56,544 bases of DNA from Herbivorax alkaliphila (GTDB lineage Bacteria; Bacillota; Clostridia; Acetivibrionales; Acetivibrionaceae), in contig NZ_JAVDDS010000026.1 in NCBI RefSeq assembly GCF_030848475.1, positions 1-56,544 of the forward strand, in the 5' to 3' direction. The notes beneath the pieces were generated by a model. It was not told the DNA's origin. It did not search any database and saw nothing but the letters and a program-made list of their open reading frames with translations. The position numbers and the translations under genes were made by a program. This document shows, in pieces, positions 1 to 7,275 of the stretch (positions within the stretch are counted from its first letter, which is position 1; each line of letters begins with the position of its first letter).

Positions 1-587
1 TCATGGTGGTCATCCTCATGACTATCATGCTCATGGTGGTCATCCTCACACTGATCATTGTTACAAACACTACAAGGTGTAAAATGTTCTGCAATCGCTT
101 GAGAAGCTCCCCCAGAAGTGCCTACTACTCCAACCATTAAGGACATTGATACAACAACTGCAAACGCCGTAGCTAAGCCTGCACTTTTAAAAATAGTTAG
201 TTTCTTTGACAAAAGTCTAAAAAGCAAGCTTCCAACAAAAACTTCCGAACCTATTATTAACGTATTAAGACCAACAACAGTCATCCCTCCATGACCAAAA
301 AAAGCCAGTAGAAAATTTACCACAAAAACTGCAATAAAGCCCAACGATGGTCCTGCTATAATACCTGAGAGCACAGCCAAACTCAAATGAACAGGTAAAG
401 GGCCTAAAGGAACTGACATACCTATCAGCATTAAAGCTGCCACTACACCTGTCATAGGTATTTTTCGTCTCAAATCAGTTTCTTTAACTTTTTTTAAAAT
501 AAGAAATATAATAAGTCCTGTAATTAAATAACCTGCAATCCCCAAAAAAGGATGAAAAAATCCATCAGTTACATGAATATGGCTCAT
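1..587 (-). CDS. cbiM: CbiM/NikM-type cobalt/nickel permease (partial)
   Basis: Substrate-binding membrane subunit of an energy-coupling-factor metal importer, probably for cobalt or nickel. The C-terminus lies outside the window; 195 codons are visible. The start ATG follows an AGGAG site. The protein begins MSHIHVTDGFFHP and has hydrophobic segments at about 15-31, 46-60, 70-98, 103-124 and 136-156. In the family, the N-terminus with His2 and a later His (His67 in NikM2) bind the metal. Here removal of Met1 would leave Ser-His-Ile, and a His lies at residue 67 in PVHL. After residue 165 comes a Cys/His-rich stretch (CSVC, then a tandem run of Asp, His and Glu) encoded by a short DNA repeat. 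It lies 332 bp downstream of the nicotianamine-synthase-like gene on the same strand. Family assignment is firm; the exact metal is inferred. Confidence 0.85.
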   Translation of the reverse strand, partial: MSHIHVTDGFFHPFLGIAGYLITGLIIFLILKKVKETDLRRKIPMTGVVAALMLIGMSVPLGPLPVHLSLAVLSGIIAGPSLGFIAVFVVNFLLAFFGHGGMTVVGLNTLIIGSEVFVGSLLFRLLSKKLTIFKSAGLATAFAVVVSMSLMVGVVGTSGGASQAIAEHFTPCSVCNNDQCEDDHHEHDSHEDDHH

Positions 588-919
588 ATTTTGCTATCTC
601 CTTTTAATAGTTTATAATTTTTCACTTAGCTTTTTCATAACATTTACACACATTCTACCTTTAAAAACTTTACAAATCAAGGTTGAATGTCAAGTTTTCT
701 AAACATGTGCAAAAGCTTAAAACTCAAAACTTTAAAATTTCACCTGCGATTCATTACTCACAAAAGATATATAATACTATAATTATAATAATAATGTTTC
801 CAGATAGATTATACCCCTTTTACAAATAATAATAACAATTTCTTAAAAGCCTGTAAAGAAAATTATTTTTAGAAGGGTATATATATTAAATAAATGTTTG
901 GAAGAGCTGTTTAATATAA
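588..919. other. Intergenic gap between the NAS-like gene and cbiM
   Basis: AT-rich spacer of 332 bp. I see no open frame, no convincing minus-strand promoter and no cobalamin riboswitch signature. At about 875-890 there is a GGGTATATATATTAAA stretch that matches the left arm of the palindromic MITE family found at 31898, 31975 and 55113, but no right arm follows it. cbiM may be co-transcribed from the Fur-box promoter upstream of the NAS-like gene. Confidence 0.4.
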
Positions 920-1558
920 TCAACTGACAACAGTGCCAACAGCACCAGACCTAAAACTGTCAGTATAAGAATTAACTTTTTCACTTTCACGTTTACTGTT
1001 TTTTTCAATAGTAAGCATAAAGGTCTCTCTAGATCCAAATATGCTCTGCTTCATTCTCTTTATATGTTGGCATTTACAATTTTGATTATAAAGTTTATCA
1101 CTTTTTTCAAAACAACAACTGTTACTTCTTAATAGTATCCTAGTATCATCTGAAACCCTTTTCACAACGTTTTCCAAAATTTTATTGTGAGGCACTGCCT
1201 GTCGGGCAATATGAATTACCGAAAACTTAGATGCATTTATACTTTGTCCAGATATTAGCTGTGCTTTAACACAATGAGACAAATTAAGTTTTGTAATAAT
1301 CTTTTTTGTTCTATCAATTGCAACAGGATCCACATCAATTACCTTTACCTTCGCTCCTGTTATTGAAGCTATTTGCAAGGCTGTACACGGTACTGCCCCT
1401 CCTCCAATAAAAAGTACGGAATCACCACTGTTAATTCCTGCCAGTTCCACTTCTCTTTTAACAATGTTTTTATAGTAAACACCATAAAATCTTACCAATG
1501 TAATACTTTTTGAAAATATTCTTTCTAATTCTTTAGTTAAAAACGATATTAATTTCAT
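920..1558 (-). CDS. Nicotianamine-synthase-like SAM-dependent enzyme
   Basis: Predicted Rossmann-fold SAM enzyme of 212 residues. The start ATG at 1558 has a GGAG site 7 nt upstream; an earlier GTG at 1573 would overlap that site. Residues 47-58 (SVLFIGGGAVPC) form the SAM-binding glycine loop and resemble the FIGSGPLPLT motif of nicotianamine synthases. Residues 75-78 are DVDP, a candidate acidic residue at the end of strand beta 2. Residues 142-145 (LLRS) match the conserved LRSxxG region of that family. The C-terminal part has four cysteines (148, 149, 161, 163). Known bacterial relatives (CntL, archaeal NAS) are near 270 residues, so this one is short. Members make opine-type metallophores from SAM and amino acids. 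The Fur-box promoter and the neighbouring metal permease fit that role. A generic class I methyltransferase is the main alternative. Confidence 0.5.
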   Translation of the reverse strand: MKLISFLTKELERIFSKSITLVRFYGVYYKNIVKREVELAGINSGDSVLFIGGGAVPCTALQIASITGAKVKVIDVDPVAIDRTKKIITKLNLSHCVKAQLISGQSINASKFSVIHIARQAVPHNKILENVVKRVSDDTRILLRSNSCCFEKSDKLYNQNCKCQHIKRMKQSIFGSRETFMLTIEKNSKRESEKVNSYTDSFRSGAVGTVVS

Positions 1559-1659
1559 TGCTTCACTCCACACACTTTATTATATTTGAATTAATCCCTC
1601 TGCTAAAAAGGCTGTAATTAATTTAAAAGCACTAAAATCTTAAACAAACCTTTATCTTA

Positions 1660-1712
1660 TTTTAAGTCTCCAACTGAAGCCTCGATGTTTAGCTTTAGCT
1701 AAACGAGTTCAC
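1660..1712 (+). repeat. IS200/IS605-end-like repeat, copy 1
   Basis: Contains AAGCCTCGATG followed by the hairpin GTTTAGC-TTTA-GCTAAAC and ends in GAGTTCAC. Hairpin plus TTCAC at the border resembles the subterminal palindromes at the ends of IS200/IS605-family elements. Related sequences lie at 1748-1792, 13722-13817, 16403-16457 and 17811-17884. No transposase or tnpB gene is present, so this is a remnant or a non-autonomous unit. It sits inside the leader of the NAS-like gene. Confidence 0.5.
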
Positions 1713-1747
1713 TCAAAACAACTGCAACCAATCTTTAGATGTAGTAA

Positions 1748-1792
1748 AATCTCTATCTTAATCTCAATGTTGAGCTTTATGTAAAAAAGTTA
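1748..1792 (+). repeat. IS200/IS605-end-like repeat, degenerate copy 2
   Basis: AATGTTGAGCTTTATGTAAA followed by AAAGTTA aligns with the GATGTTTAGCTTTAGCTAAACGAGTT core of the copy at 1660-1712, with several substitutions that weaken the hairpin. It ends two bases before the Fur box. Confidence 0.35.
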
Positions 1793-1793
1793 G

Positions 1794-1810
1794 TTGATAA
1801 TGATTATCAA
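1794..1810 (-). promoter_or_regulatory. Fur box operator
   Basis: TTGATAATGATTATCAA is a perfect palindrome around a single central base. Its inner 15 bases equal the Fur 7-1-7 consensus TGATAATnATTATCA. It lies just downstream of the -10 element at 1826-1831, where bound Fur would block transcription of the NAS-like gene and probably cbiM. This implies induction under iron or related metal limitation. The regulator itself is not in the window. Confidence 0.85.
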
Positions 1811-1825
1811 AGTCTCTTTAATTAT

Positions 1826-1855
1826 ATTTTAATCTATTAACCTCTATGTTGTCAA
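1826..1855 (-). promoter_or_regulatory. Promoter of the metal cassette
   Basis: On the minus strand TTGACA (1850-1855), an 18-bp spacer and TAAAAT (1826-1831) form a good housekeeping sigma promoter. The predicted start near 1819 leaves a leader of about 260 nt before the NAS-like gene. The Fur box begins about 9 bases inside the transcript. Confidence 0.65.
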
Positions 1856-1923
1856 TATTTTTTTCAGATTAATGCCTTTAAGTTAAGAAAGGATTTTTAA
1901 TCAAGGTAATTTTAAAAAAGTGC

Positions 1924-2283
1924 CTATAAAGTTACCCAATCACCTGGATAGCTAATAGTCACTTTTTTAAATCTTGATAATATAGGTCCTAAAAAAATAA
2001 TTGAAGACCTCATTTCTACTGCGAGATCTTCAGGAACTTCAGTGCTATTTATAGTTGAAGAATCAACTGTCACTACACCTTTTTCAAAACTAACTTTACA
2101 GCCAATCTTCCTTAGAATCTCAATCATTCTTTCCACATCTCTTAATCTTGGACAATTTTTTATAACGCTAATTCCATCATTTAAAACTGTAGCAGCCAGT
2201 ATAGGTAAGACAGCATTTTTTGATCCTTCTACAGATATTGCTCCCTTTATTTTCTGACCTCCTGTTATTATCAGTTTACCCAT
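1924..2283 (-). pseudogene. murA: murA 5' fragment (UDP-GlcNAc enolpyruvyl transferase)
   Basis: The N-terminal 115 or so residues are a clean MurA start: the Lys22-Asn23 pair sits in GSKNAVLPILAA, followed by RLRDVERM and the SYPG sequence before the catalytic loop. The family then continues GGCAIGxRP with the active-site Cys near 115. Here the reading runs into DWVTL and a stop at residue 119, against about 420 residues in the intact enzyme. The catalytic Cys and two-thirds of the fold are absent, so the product cannot work. A GGAGG site precedes the ATG, so the fragment is still translatable. It ends the dcw operon after murG. A complete murA must exist elsewhere, since the enzyme is essential. 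Confidence 0.8.
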
Positions 2284-2414
2284 ATAAGCACCTCCGCAAC
2301 TCGGTGGTTAATTCTTTGTTAGTATTTAGATATCTTATAAACTACAAAGTATATTATTATTTTATGCCGGGTTTACAAAAGTGTTACTTTATCTGTTATG
2401 GTCAAGAAAATTCG

Positions 2415-2510
2415 CTAAGGAATGTCTTAGAAACAACTTGGTATTCTCAAGGAGAAAATCCCGATGATTTAAAGGGTTTTGAAGTACAAAATTGGATGTT
2501 ATTTCTTAAC
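2415..2510 (+). repeat. Nested palindromic repeat, copy 1
   Basis: About 95 bp. The outer arms resemble CTTAGAAACAAC on the left and GTTATTTCTTAAC on the right; an inner stem pairs AAAATCCCG with AAGGGTTTT. A copy at 11689-11783 has the same order of blocks, and a diverged inverted copy lies at 56359-56448. The right arm overlaps the 3' end of murG and contains its stop codon. Confidence 0.75.
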
Positions 2511-3596
2511 CAGTTCTCTTATCATTAGATAAATCTTATCTATTGCATCAGTTATAGCAATCTTCCCTGCATTAGATGACATCTTTTTCAAACAATTTTT
2601 ATCCTGTGCCAAACTCATTATTTGATTATAAAGTATATCAGATGTAACATCCTTTTCTAAAATAACAATTGCCGCTCCTCCTTCTTCTAAAGCCCTTGCA
2701 TTGTGTTCTTGATGATTTGCTGTAACATATGGAGAAGGAATTAATATTGAAGGTACATTAAGAGCAGTCAACTCACTTATAGTTATTGCTCCAGCTCTAG
2801 ATACAACTAAATCCGCAGCTGCCATCACATTGCTCATATCATAAATATATGGAACAACATTTATATTTTCTGATTGATATTCTTTAAGATCTTCATATAT
2901 TTTTTTATATTGAACATCCCCTGTTGCAAATAATAACTTAAACCCAATTTCTTTACCATGTTTTTGTATAAGTTCTGATACTTCCTTGTTAATTTTTTCT
3001 GCTCCCCTACTTCCTCCAAAAACCACAACAAAAAATTCCTCTTTTTTAATTTTAAGTTTATGGCGTGCCTTATCTCTATTCACTTCAAGCATTTCTCCCC
3101 TTAATGGATTTCCTGTAAAAACAACTTTTTCTCTTTTCTTAAAATAAGTTTCAGATTCTTTAAAACTTATTGCCACTTTATCAACAAATCTTGCCAAAAT
3201 TCTGTTTGTCGCTCCTGGAAACGCATTTTGCTCGTGAATTAAAGTAGGAATATTCATTCTTGCAGCATTAAAAACTACAGGACCACAGACATAGCCACCT
3301 GTGCCAATAACAACATCTGGTTTATAATCTTTTATTATTTTTCTGGCTTCCATAAGCCCCTGAAATAATTCTTTTACTGTAACAAATGTATCTAAAGAAA
3401 GTTTTCTCTTAAAGCCTCTTACCTTTATACTTTCCATATGAAAATTTTCTCTTGGAATTAATTTGGATTCAAGACCTTTCTCTGTTCCTATAAATAAAAT
3501 TTCTGCATCACTATTTTTTTTAACTATATGTTTTGCAATGGAAATTGCAGGATTAATGTGTCCTGCAGTTCCTCCCCCACTTATAAGTACTCTCAA
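2499..3596 (-). CDS. murG: MurG, lipid II synthase
   Basis: Undecaprenyl-PP-MurNAc-pentapeptide GlcNAc transferase, 365 residues, a peripheral enzyme of the inner membrane face that turns lipid I into lipid II. The N-terminal loop SGGGTAGHINPA (residues 6-17) and the second G-loop GGSRGAEKIN near 195 are family hallmarks. The UDP-GlcNAc site is represented by SRAGAITISE and NHQEHNA. The start is a TTG with AGGTG upstream. It follows ftsW by 11 bp and precedes the murA fragment. Its last three codons and stop (V-K-K-stop) lie inside the palindromic repeat at 2415-2510, so the repeat has supplied the end of the gene. Confidence 0.95.
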   Translation of the reverse strand: MRVLISGGGTAGHINPAISIAKHIVKKNSDAEILFIGTEKGLESKLIPRENFHMESIKVRGFKRKLSLDTFVTVKELFQGLMEARKIIKDYKPDVVIGTGGYVCGPVVFNAARMNIPTLIHEQNAFPGATNRILARFVDKVAISFKESETYFKKREKVVFTGNPLRGEMLEVNRDKARHKLKIKKEEFFVVVFGGSRGAEKINKEVSELIQKHGKEIGFKLLFATGDVQYKKIYEDLKEYQSENINVVPYIYDMSNVMAAADLVVSRAGAITISELTALNVPSILIPSPYVTANHQEHNARALEEGGAAIVILEKDVTSDILYNQIMSLAQDKNCLKKMSSNAGKIAITDAIDKIYLMIRELVKK

Positions 3597-3607
3597 AACT
3601 TTTCACC

Positions 3608-4720
3608 TCAAACTCTGTCATATTTAGAATATTTTGATATGTTTAATAAAATTCCTATACTACTCAATAAAAAAATTAGAGAGGTTCCTCCATAACTAAA
3701 AAACGGAAGGGGCATTCCTGTTACAGGCATTGAAGATGTAACAACTGCCACATTGATAATAACCTGCACTGCTATCAAAGAAGTAATTCCAGCAGCCACT
3801 AAAGACCCAAAAACATCTGGAGCATTCATTGAAACCTTTATGCCACGCCAGATAAATATTAAAAATAACATTAACACAGCAAAAACTCCTATAAAACCTA
3901 ATTCCTCAGCTAAAACAGCTAAAATAAAGTCATTATAAGGTTCCGGAATGTACAAGAATTTTTGCAAACTCTTTCCAAGCCCTCTTCCAAAAAGCCCACC
4001 TGATCCAATGGCATAAAGCGATTGAACAACCTGCCAACCTCCTCCCTGTGGATCAGACCAAGGATCTAGAAAGGAAACAAGTCTTTGATATCTGTATGAA
4101 GAACTTATCACTAAAGCAGCTGCACCAGTCACAGCTGGAAGTGCCAAAAGAACAAAATGTTTGATTTTTGCTCCTGCACAAAATAACAATATAGCTGCTA
4201 CAGTCCCAATTACAACAGTTGCACTAAAATGAGGCTGTTGCATTAACAAAGCCGCAATTATCCCAAGAAAAAAGAGATAGGGAGACAACCCCTTAAAAAA
4301 ATATTTCAATTTATCTTTTCTCTTAGAAAGGCTATGTGAAAAAAACAGTATAACTGCCAATTTTGCAAATTCAGAAGGTTGAATGGTTTGGCCCCCAACC
4401 CTTATCCATCTTGTCGCTTCATTTAACTCTATACCTATTCCTGGAACAAGTACAAGAACAAGAAGAGCTATGCTTGAAATCAATATAAAAGGCGAAAGTT
4501 TACCAATCTTTCTATAATCGATATTCATAGTAATAAACATTGCAAAAAGACCTAAGGGAACATAGGTTAACTGTCTTTTTAAAAAATGATAAGTATCTCC
4601 ATGCATATGGTGATAGGCATGTGGTGCCCCTGAACTAAACACCATTATTGTCCCTAATGAAAGAAGCAATAAAACTGTCATAAATATTAAAAAATCAAAT
4701 GGCTTTTTGGAATTCACCAT
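3608..4720 (-). CDS. ftsW: FtsW/SpoVE-type lipid II polymerase (SEDS family)
   Basis: Polytopic SEDS-family peptidoglycan glycosyltransferase, 370 residues with about ten hydrophobic segments. The family signatures are GLFGRGLGKSLQKFLYIPEPYNDFI (middle) and the C-terminal GMPLPFFSYGGTS. These partner with a class B PBP at the septum; SpoVD encoded upstream in the same operon is the natural candidate, in which case this may serve as SpoVE as well. A GGGGGG run lies only 2 nt before the ATG; a GTG one codon later has better spacing and could be the true start. It directly follows mraY (72-bp gap), the position where murD would normally be found. Confidence 0.92.
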   Translation of the reverse strand: MVNSKKPFDFLIFMTVLLLLSLGTIMVFSSGAPHAYHHMHGDTYHFLKRQLTYVPLGLFAMFITMNIDYRKIGKLSPFILISSIALLVLVLVPGIGIELNEATRWIRVGGQTIQPSEFAKLAVILFFSHSLSKRKDKLKYFFKGLSPYLFFLGIIAALLMQQPHFSATVVIGTVAAILLFCAGAKIKHFVLLALPAVTGAAALVISSSYRYQRLVSFLDPWSDPQGGGWQVVQSLYAIGSGGLFGRGLGKSLQKFLYIPEPYNDFILAVLAEELGFIGVFAVLMLFLIFIWRGIKVSMNAPDVFGSLVAAGITSLIAVQVIINVAVVTSSMPVTGMPLPFFSYGGTSLIFLLSSIGILLNISKYSKYDRV

Positions 4721-4792
4721 ATCCCCCCTTAAAACCTGTAAAAGTTTTTACCTCTCCAATAGTTTTTTATGCTTTTTAAAACACTTGCTCTA

Positions 4793-5782
4793 CTAGTAAA
4801 ATTTTATCCTTAAAGCAAAAAAACCAACTATGCATAAAAGTATTGTAACAATGCAAAACGTTATAACAATTTTTGTTTCCTTCCATCCTGAAAGCTCAAA
4901 ATGATGGTGTATAGGAGCCATTTTTAATATCCTTTTTCCTGTCATTTTAAAGTATGAAACCTGAATCAGCACCGATAATGACTCTATTACATAAACACCA
5001 CCTGCAATAATCAATATAAGAGGCATATTCATCACTATAGAAACAGCTCCAACAGCTCCTCCTAACGCCAGCGACCCAGTATCCCCCATAAAAACTTTAG
5101 CTGGATGTGTATTAAAAGCTAAAAAACCCAAGCATCCTCCAGATATAATTGAAGAAAATATTTTAACATATTCCCATTCACTGCTTGTCATAGCAACTAT
5201 GGTAAAAAAGACTGATACTATAAGGGTTACACCAGCTGCAAGCCCATCTAATCCATCGGTGATATTGACAGAATTAGTGGCAGATATTAAAACTATTACT
5301 GTAAAGGGTATAAAAAGCCATCCCAGTGATACTGTTTTATCCATTCCCAAAAATGGAATTATTATTTCTGTTCCTATACCTTTATAAGAAATATAAAAAG
5401 AAAAACTAACAGCAACCAACAATAATCCTAACATCTTTTGTTTCCAATACAAACCATCTTTTCTTTTTTTCACAACCTTTATGAAATCATCAACAAATCC
5501 TATAAATCCAAAACCAATTGTTACAAATGCAAGTGGTAATATTTCAGGATTTTTTGTCCCATAATATATAGACAAAACTAAAACAGGTATTAAAAAAATT
5601 ACTCCCCCCATAGTGGGAGTGCCTGTTTTTTTATAATGACTTTTAGGTCCATCATCTCTTACAGTCTGACCAAATTTCAACCTTGCCAACAAAGGTATAA
5701 GTACAGGACCTAAAACAATAGAAAAAATAAAAGTTAAAATAAAAAAAATCACATGTGTTGACAAGTTAAAAAGTCCATCCAA
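4793..5782 (-). CDS. mraY: MraY, phospho-MurNAc-pentapeptide translocase
   Basis: Integral membrane enzyme that makes lipid I from UDP-MurNAc-pentapeptide and undecaprenyl phosphate. Signatures: KFGQTVRDDGPKSH with GTPTMGG, the catalytic Asp pair in GFVDDFIKV, NSVNITDGLDGLAAG, and the APIHHHFE histidine loop. About ten membrane segments. I place the start at a TTG (5782) that has GGGGGAG 6 nt upstream, giving 329 residues. An in-frame ATG at 5803 has no ribosome site and would add seven residues. It lies between murF and ftsW in the cell-wall operon. Confidence 0.93.
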   Translation of the reverse strand: MDGLFNLSTHVIFFILTFIFSIVLGPVLIPLLARLKFGQTVRDDGPKSHYKKTGTPTMGGVIFLIPVLVLSIYYGTKNPEILPLAFVTIGFGFIGFVDDFIKVVKKRKDGLYWKQKMLGLLLVAVSFSFYISYKGIGTEIIIPFLGMDKTVSLGWLFIPFTVIVLISATNSVNITDGLDGLAAGVTLIVSVFFTIVAMTSSEWEYVKIFSSIISGGCLGFLAFNTHPAKVFMGDTGSLALGGAVGAVSIVMNMPLILIIAGGVYVIESLSVLIQVSYFKMTGKRILKMAPIHHHFELSGWKETKIVITFCIVTILLCIVGFFALRIKFY

Positions 5783-5869
5783 TTCTATCTCCCCCAACCA
5801 CATAATACTAAATCTTTTTCTTTGTAAATTTCCTTTAAGATATCACTATATTAATTTACATCTTTCTAT

Positions 5870-7243
5870 TCAAGATGTCAATTCCTTTACTATTTCCTCC
5901 ATCTTCATTCCCCTAGAACCCTTCACTAAAACAACATCACCTTTTTTAACAAAGCTTTTTAAAAACCTAGCTGCTTCATTATTGTCTTTAAATTTCAAAA
6001 CTTTATTTGAATCTGCACCTGCTAAAATCGCTCCAGAATAAATGTTTTCAGCATTATTACCTACTGCTATAATATAATTTATTTCTAGCTTGGCTGCAAA
6101 CTTTCCAATATGAATGTGAGCATCATATGATATCTCTCCTAGTTCATACATATCACCTAAAACAGCAATTGTCCTGTTATTAGAAGATATATCTTTTAAA
6201 ACGGTCAATGCTGCTTCTACCGATTCAGGACTTGCATTATATGCATCATTAACTATTTTTACACCATCATTATCAATTATGTCCAGTCTCATTTTAGTTG
6301 AACTAAACTCTTCAATTCCCTTTACTATATCCTCTTCGGATATTCCCAATTCAATTCCTGCTGCTATAGATGCAAGGGCATTGTAGATGTTGTGCAGACC
6401 TGGCACAGGAACCTTTACCTCATATTCTTTTTTATTAATTTCAATTTCAAAAACCGAACCTTTCTCCCCCAATGATTTAACATTATATGCCTGATATTCC
6501 AATCCATCTTCAAAACCATAAAAAACTGTTTTAAATTTCAAAAGTCCTTTTAATCCAAATAATAATTTGTCATCACCATTTAGTATTACCAAACCTTTAC
6601 TGTTTAACCCATCTAAAATCTCCATTTTTGCTCTTAAAATATTTTTTTTAGAACCAAGTTTTTCAATATGGCACACTCCAACATTGGTTATTATAGCTAT
6701 ATCAGGTTTTACTATTGATGTAAGGCGACTTATCTCTCCTAATCCACTCATTCCCATTTCAATTACAGCCGCCTCATGGGAAGAATTCAATCTAAATACT
6801 GTAAGAGGAACTCCAATTTCATTGTTAAAATTCCCCTTATTTTTCAATACATTAAAACCTTTGCCAAGCACCCCCGAAACCATTTCTTTAGTGCTTGTTT
6901 TCCCCACACTACCTGTAATACCAATAAAGGGAATGTTAAATTTTAATCTGTAAAAAGCAGCTATAAGTCTTAATGCCTTTAGGGTATCATCAACTTTAAT
7001 TAAAACTTTTCCACTATCCAATTTTAAATCTTTCTGAACTAAAGCTCCAAAAGCACCTTTTTTCAAAGATTGTTCTACATAGTCATGACCATCAAATCTG
7101 TCTCCTTTAAGAGGAACAAACAAATCCCCTTCTTTAATATTTCTTGAATCTGTAGAAATACCACTAAAAATAATTTCTTGGTTTCCAGACAATAACTTTC
7201 CTTTTACAGCCTCAATTATTTCTTTACATTTTAATGTCTCCAT
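5870..7243 (-). CDS. murF: MurF, UDP-MurNAc-tripeptide D-Ala-D-Ala ligase
   Basis: Cytoplasmic Mur ligase of 457 residues that adds D-Ala-D-Ala to complete the pentapeptide precursor. The ATP loop GITGSVGKTSTKEM lies near residue 110. NKGNFNNEIGVPL and the EMGMSGLGEI block are typical of MurF rather than MurE, and the C-terminal domain carries DAYNASPES. A GGAGGAG site precedes the ATG. It is 32 bp downstream of murE, and its product feeds MraY, encoded next. Confidence 0.95.
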   Translation of the reverse strand: METLKCKEIIEAVKGKLLSGNQEIIFSGISTDSRNIKEGDLFVPLKGDRFDGHDYVEQSLKKGAFGALVQKDLKLDSGKVLIKVDDTLKALRLIAAFYRLKFNIPFIGITGSVGKTSTKEMVSGVLGKGFNVLKNKGNFNNEIGVPLTVFRLNSSHEAAVIEMGMSGLGEISRLTSIVKPDIAIITNVGVCHIEKLGSKKNILRAKMEILDGLNSKGLVILNGDDKLLFGLKGLLKFKTVFYGFEDGLEYQAYNVKSLGEKGSVFEIEINKKEYEVKVPVPGLHNIYNALASIAAGIELGISEEDIVKGIEEFSSTKMRLDIIDNDGVKIVNDAYNASPESVEAALTVLKDISSNNRTIAVLGDMYELGEISYDAHIHIGKFAAKLEINYIIAVGNNAENIYSGAILAGADSNKVLKFKDNNEAARFLKSFVKKGDVVLVKGSRGMKMEEIVKELTS

Positions 7244-7275
7244 TTTTTGCTCCTCCAGTGCTTAAAGTAAGGTAC

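Noticed and set aside
588-919. Cobalamin or NiCo riboswitch upstream of cbiM
   Set aside because: I could not find the conserved boxes or a plausible multi-stem junction; the Fur box explains regulation better.
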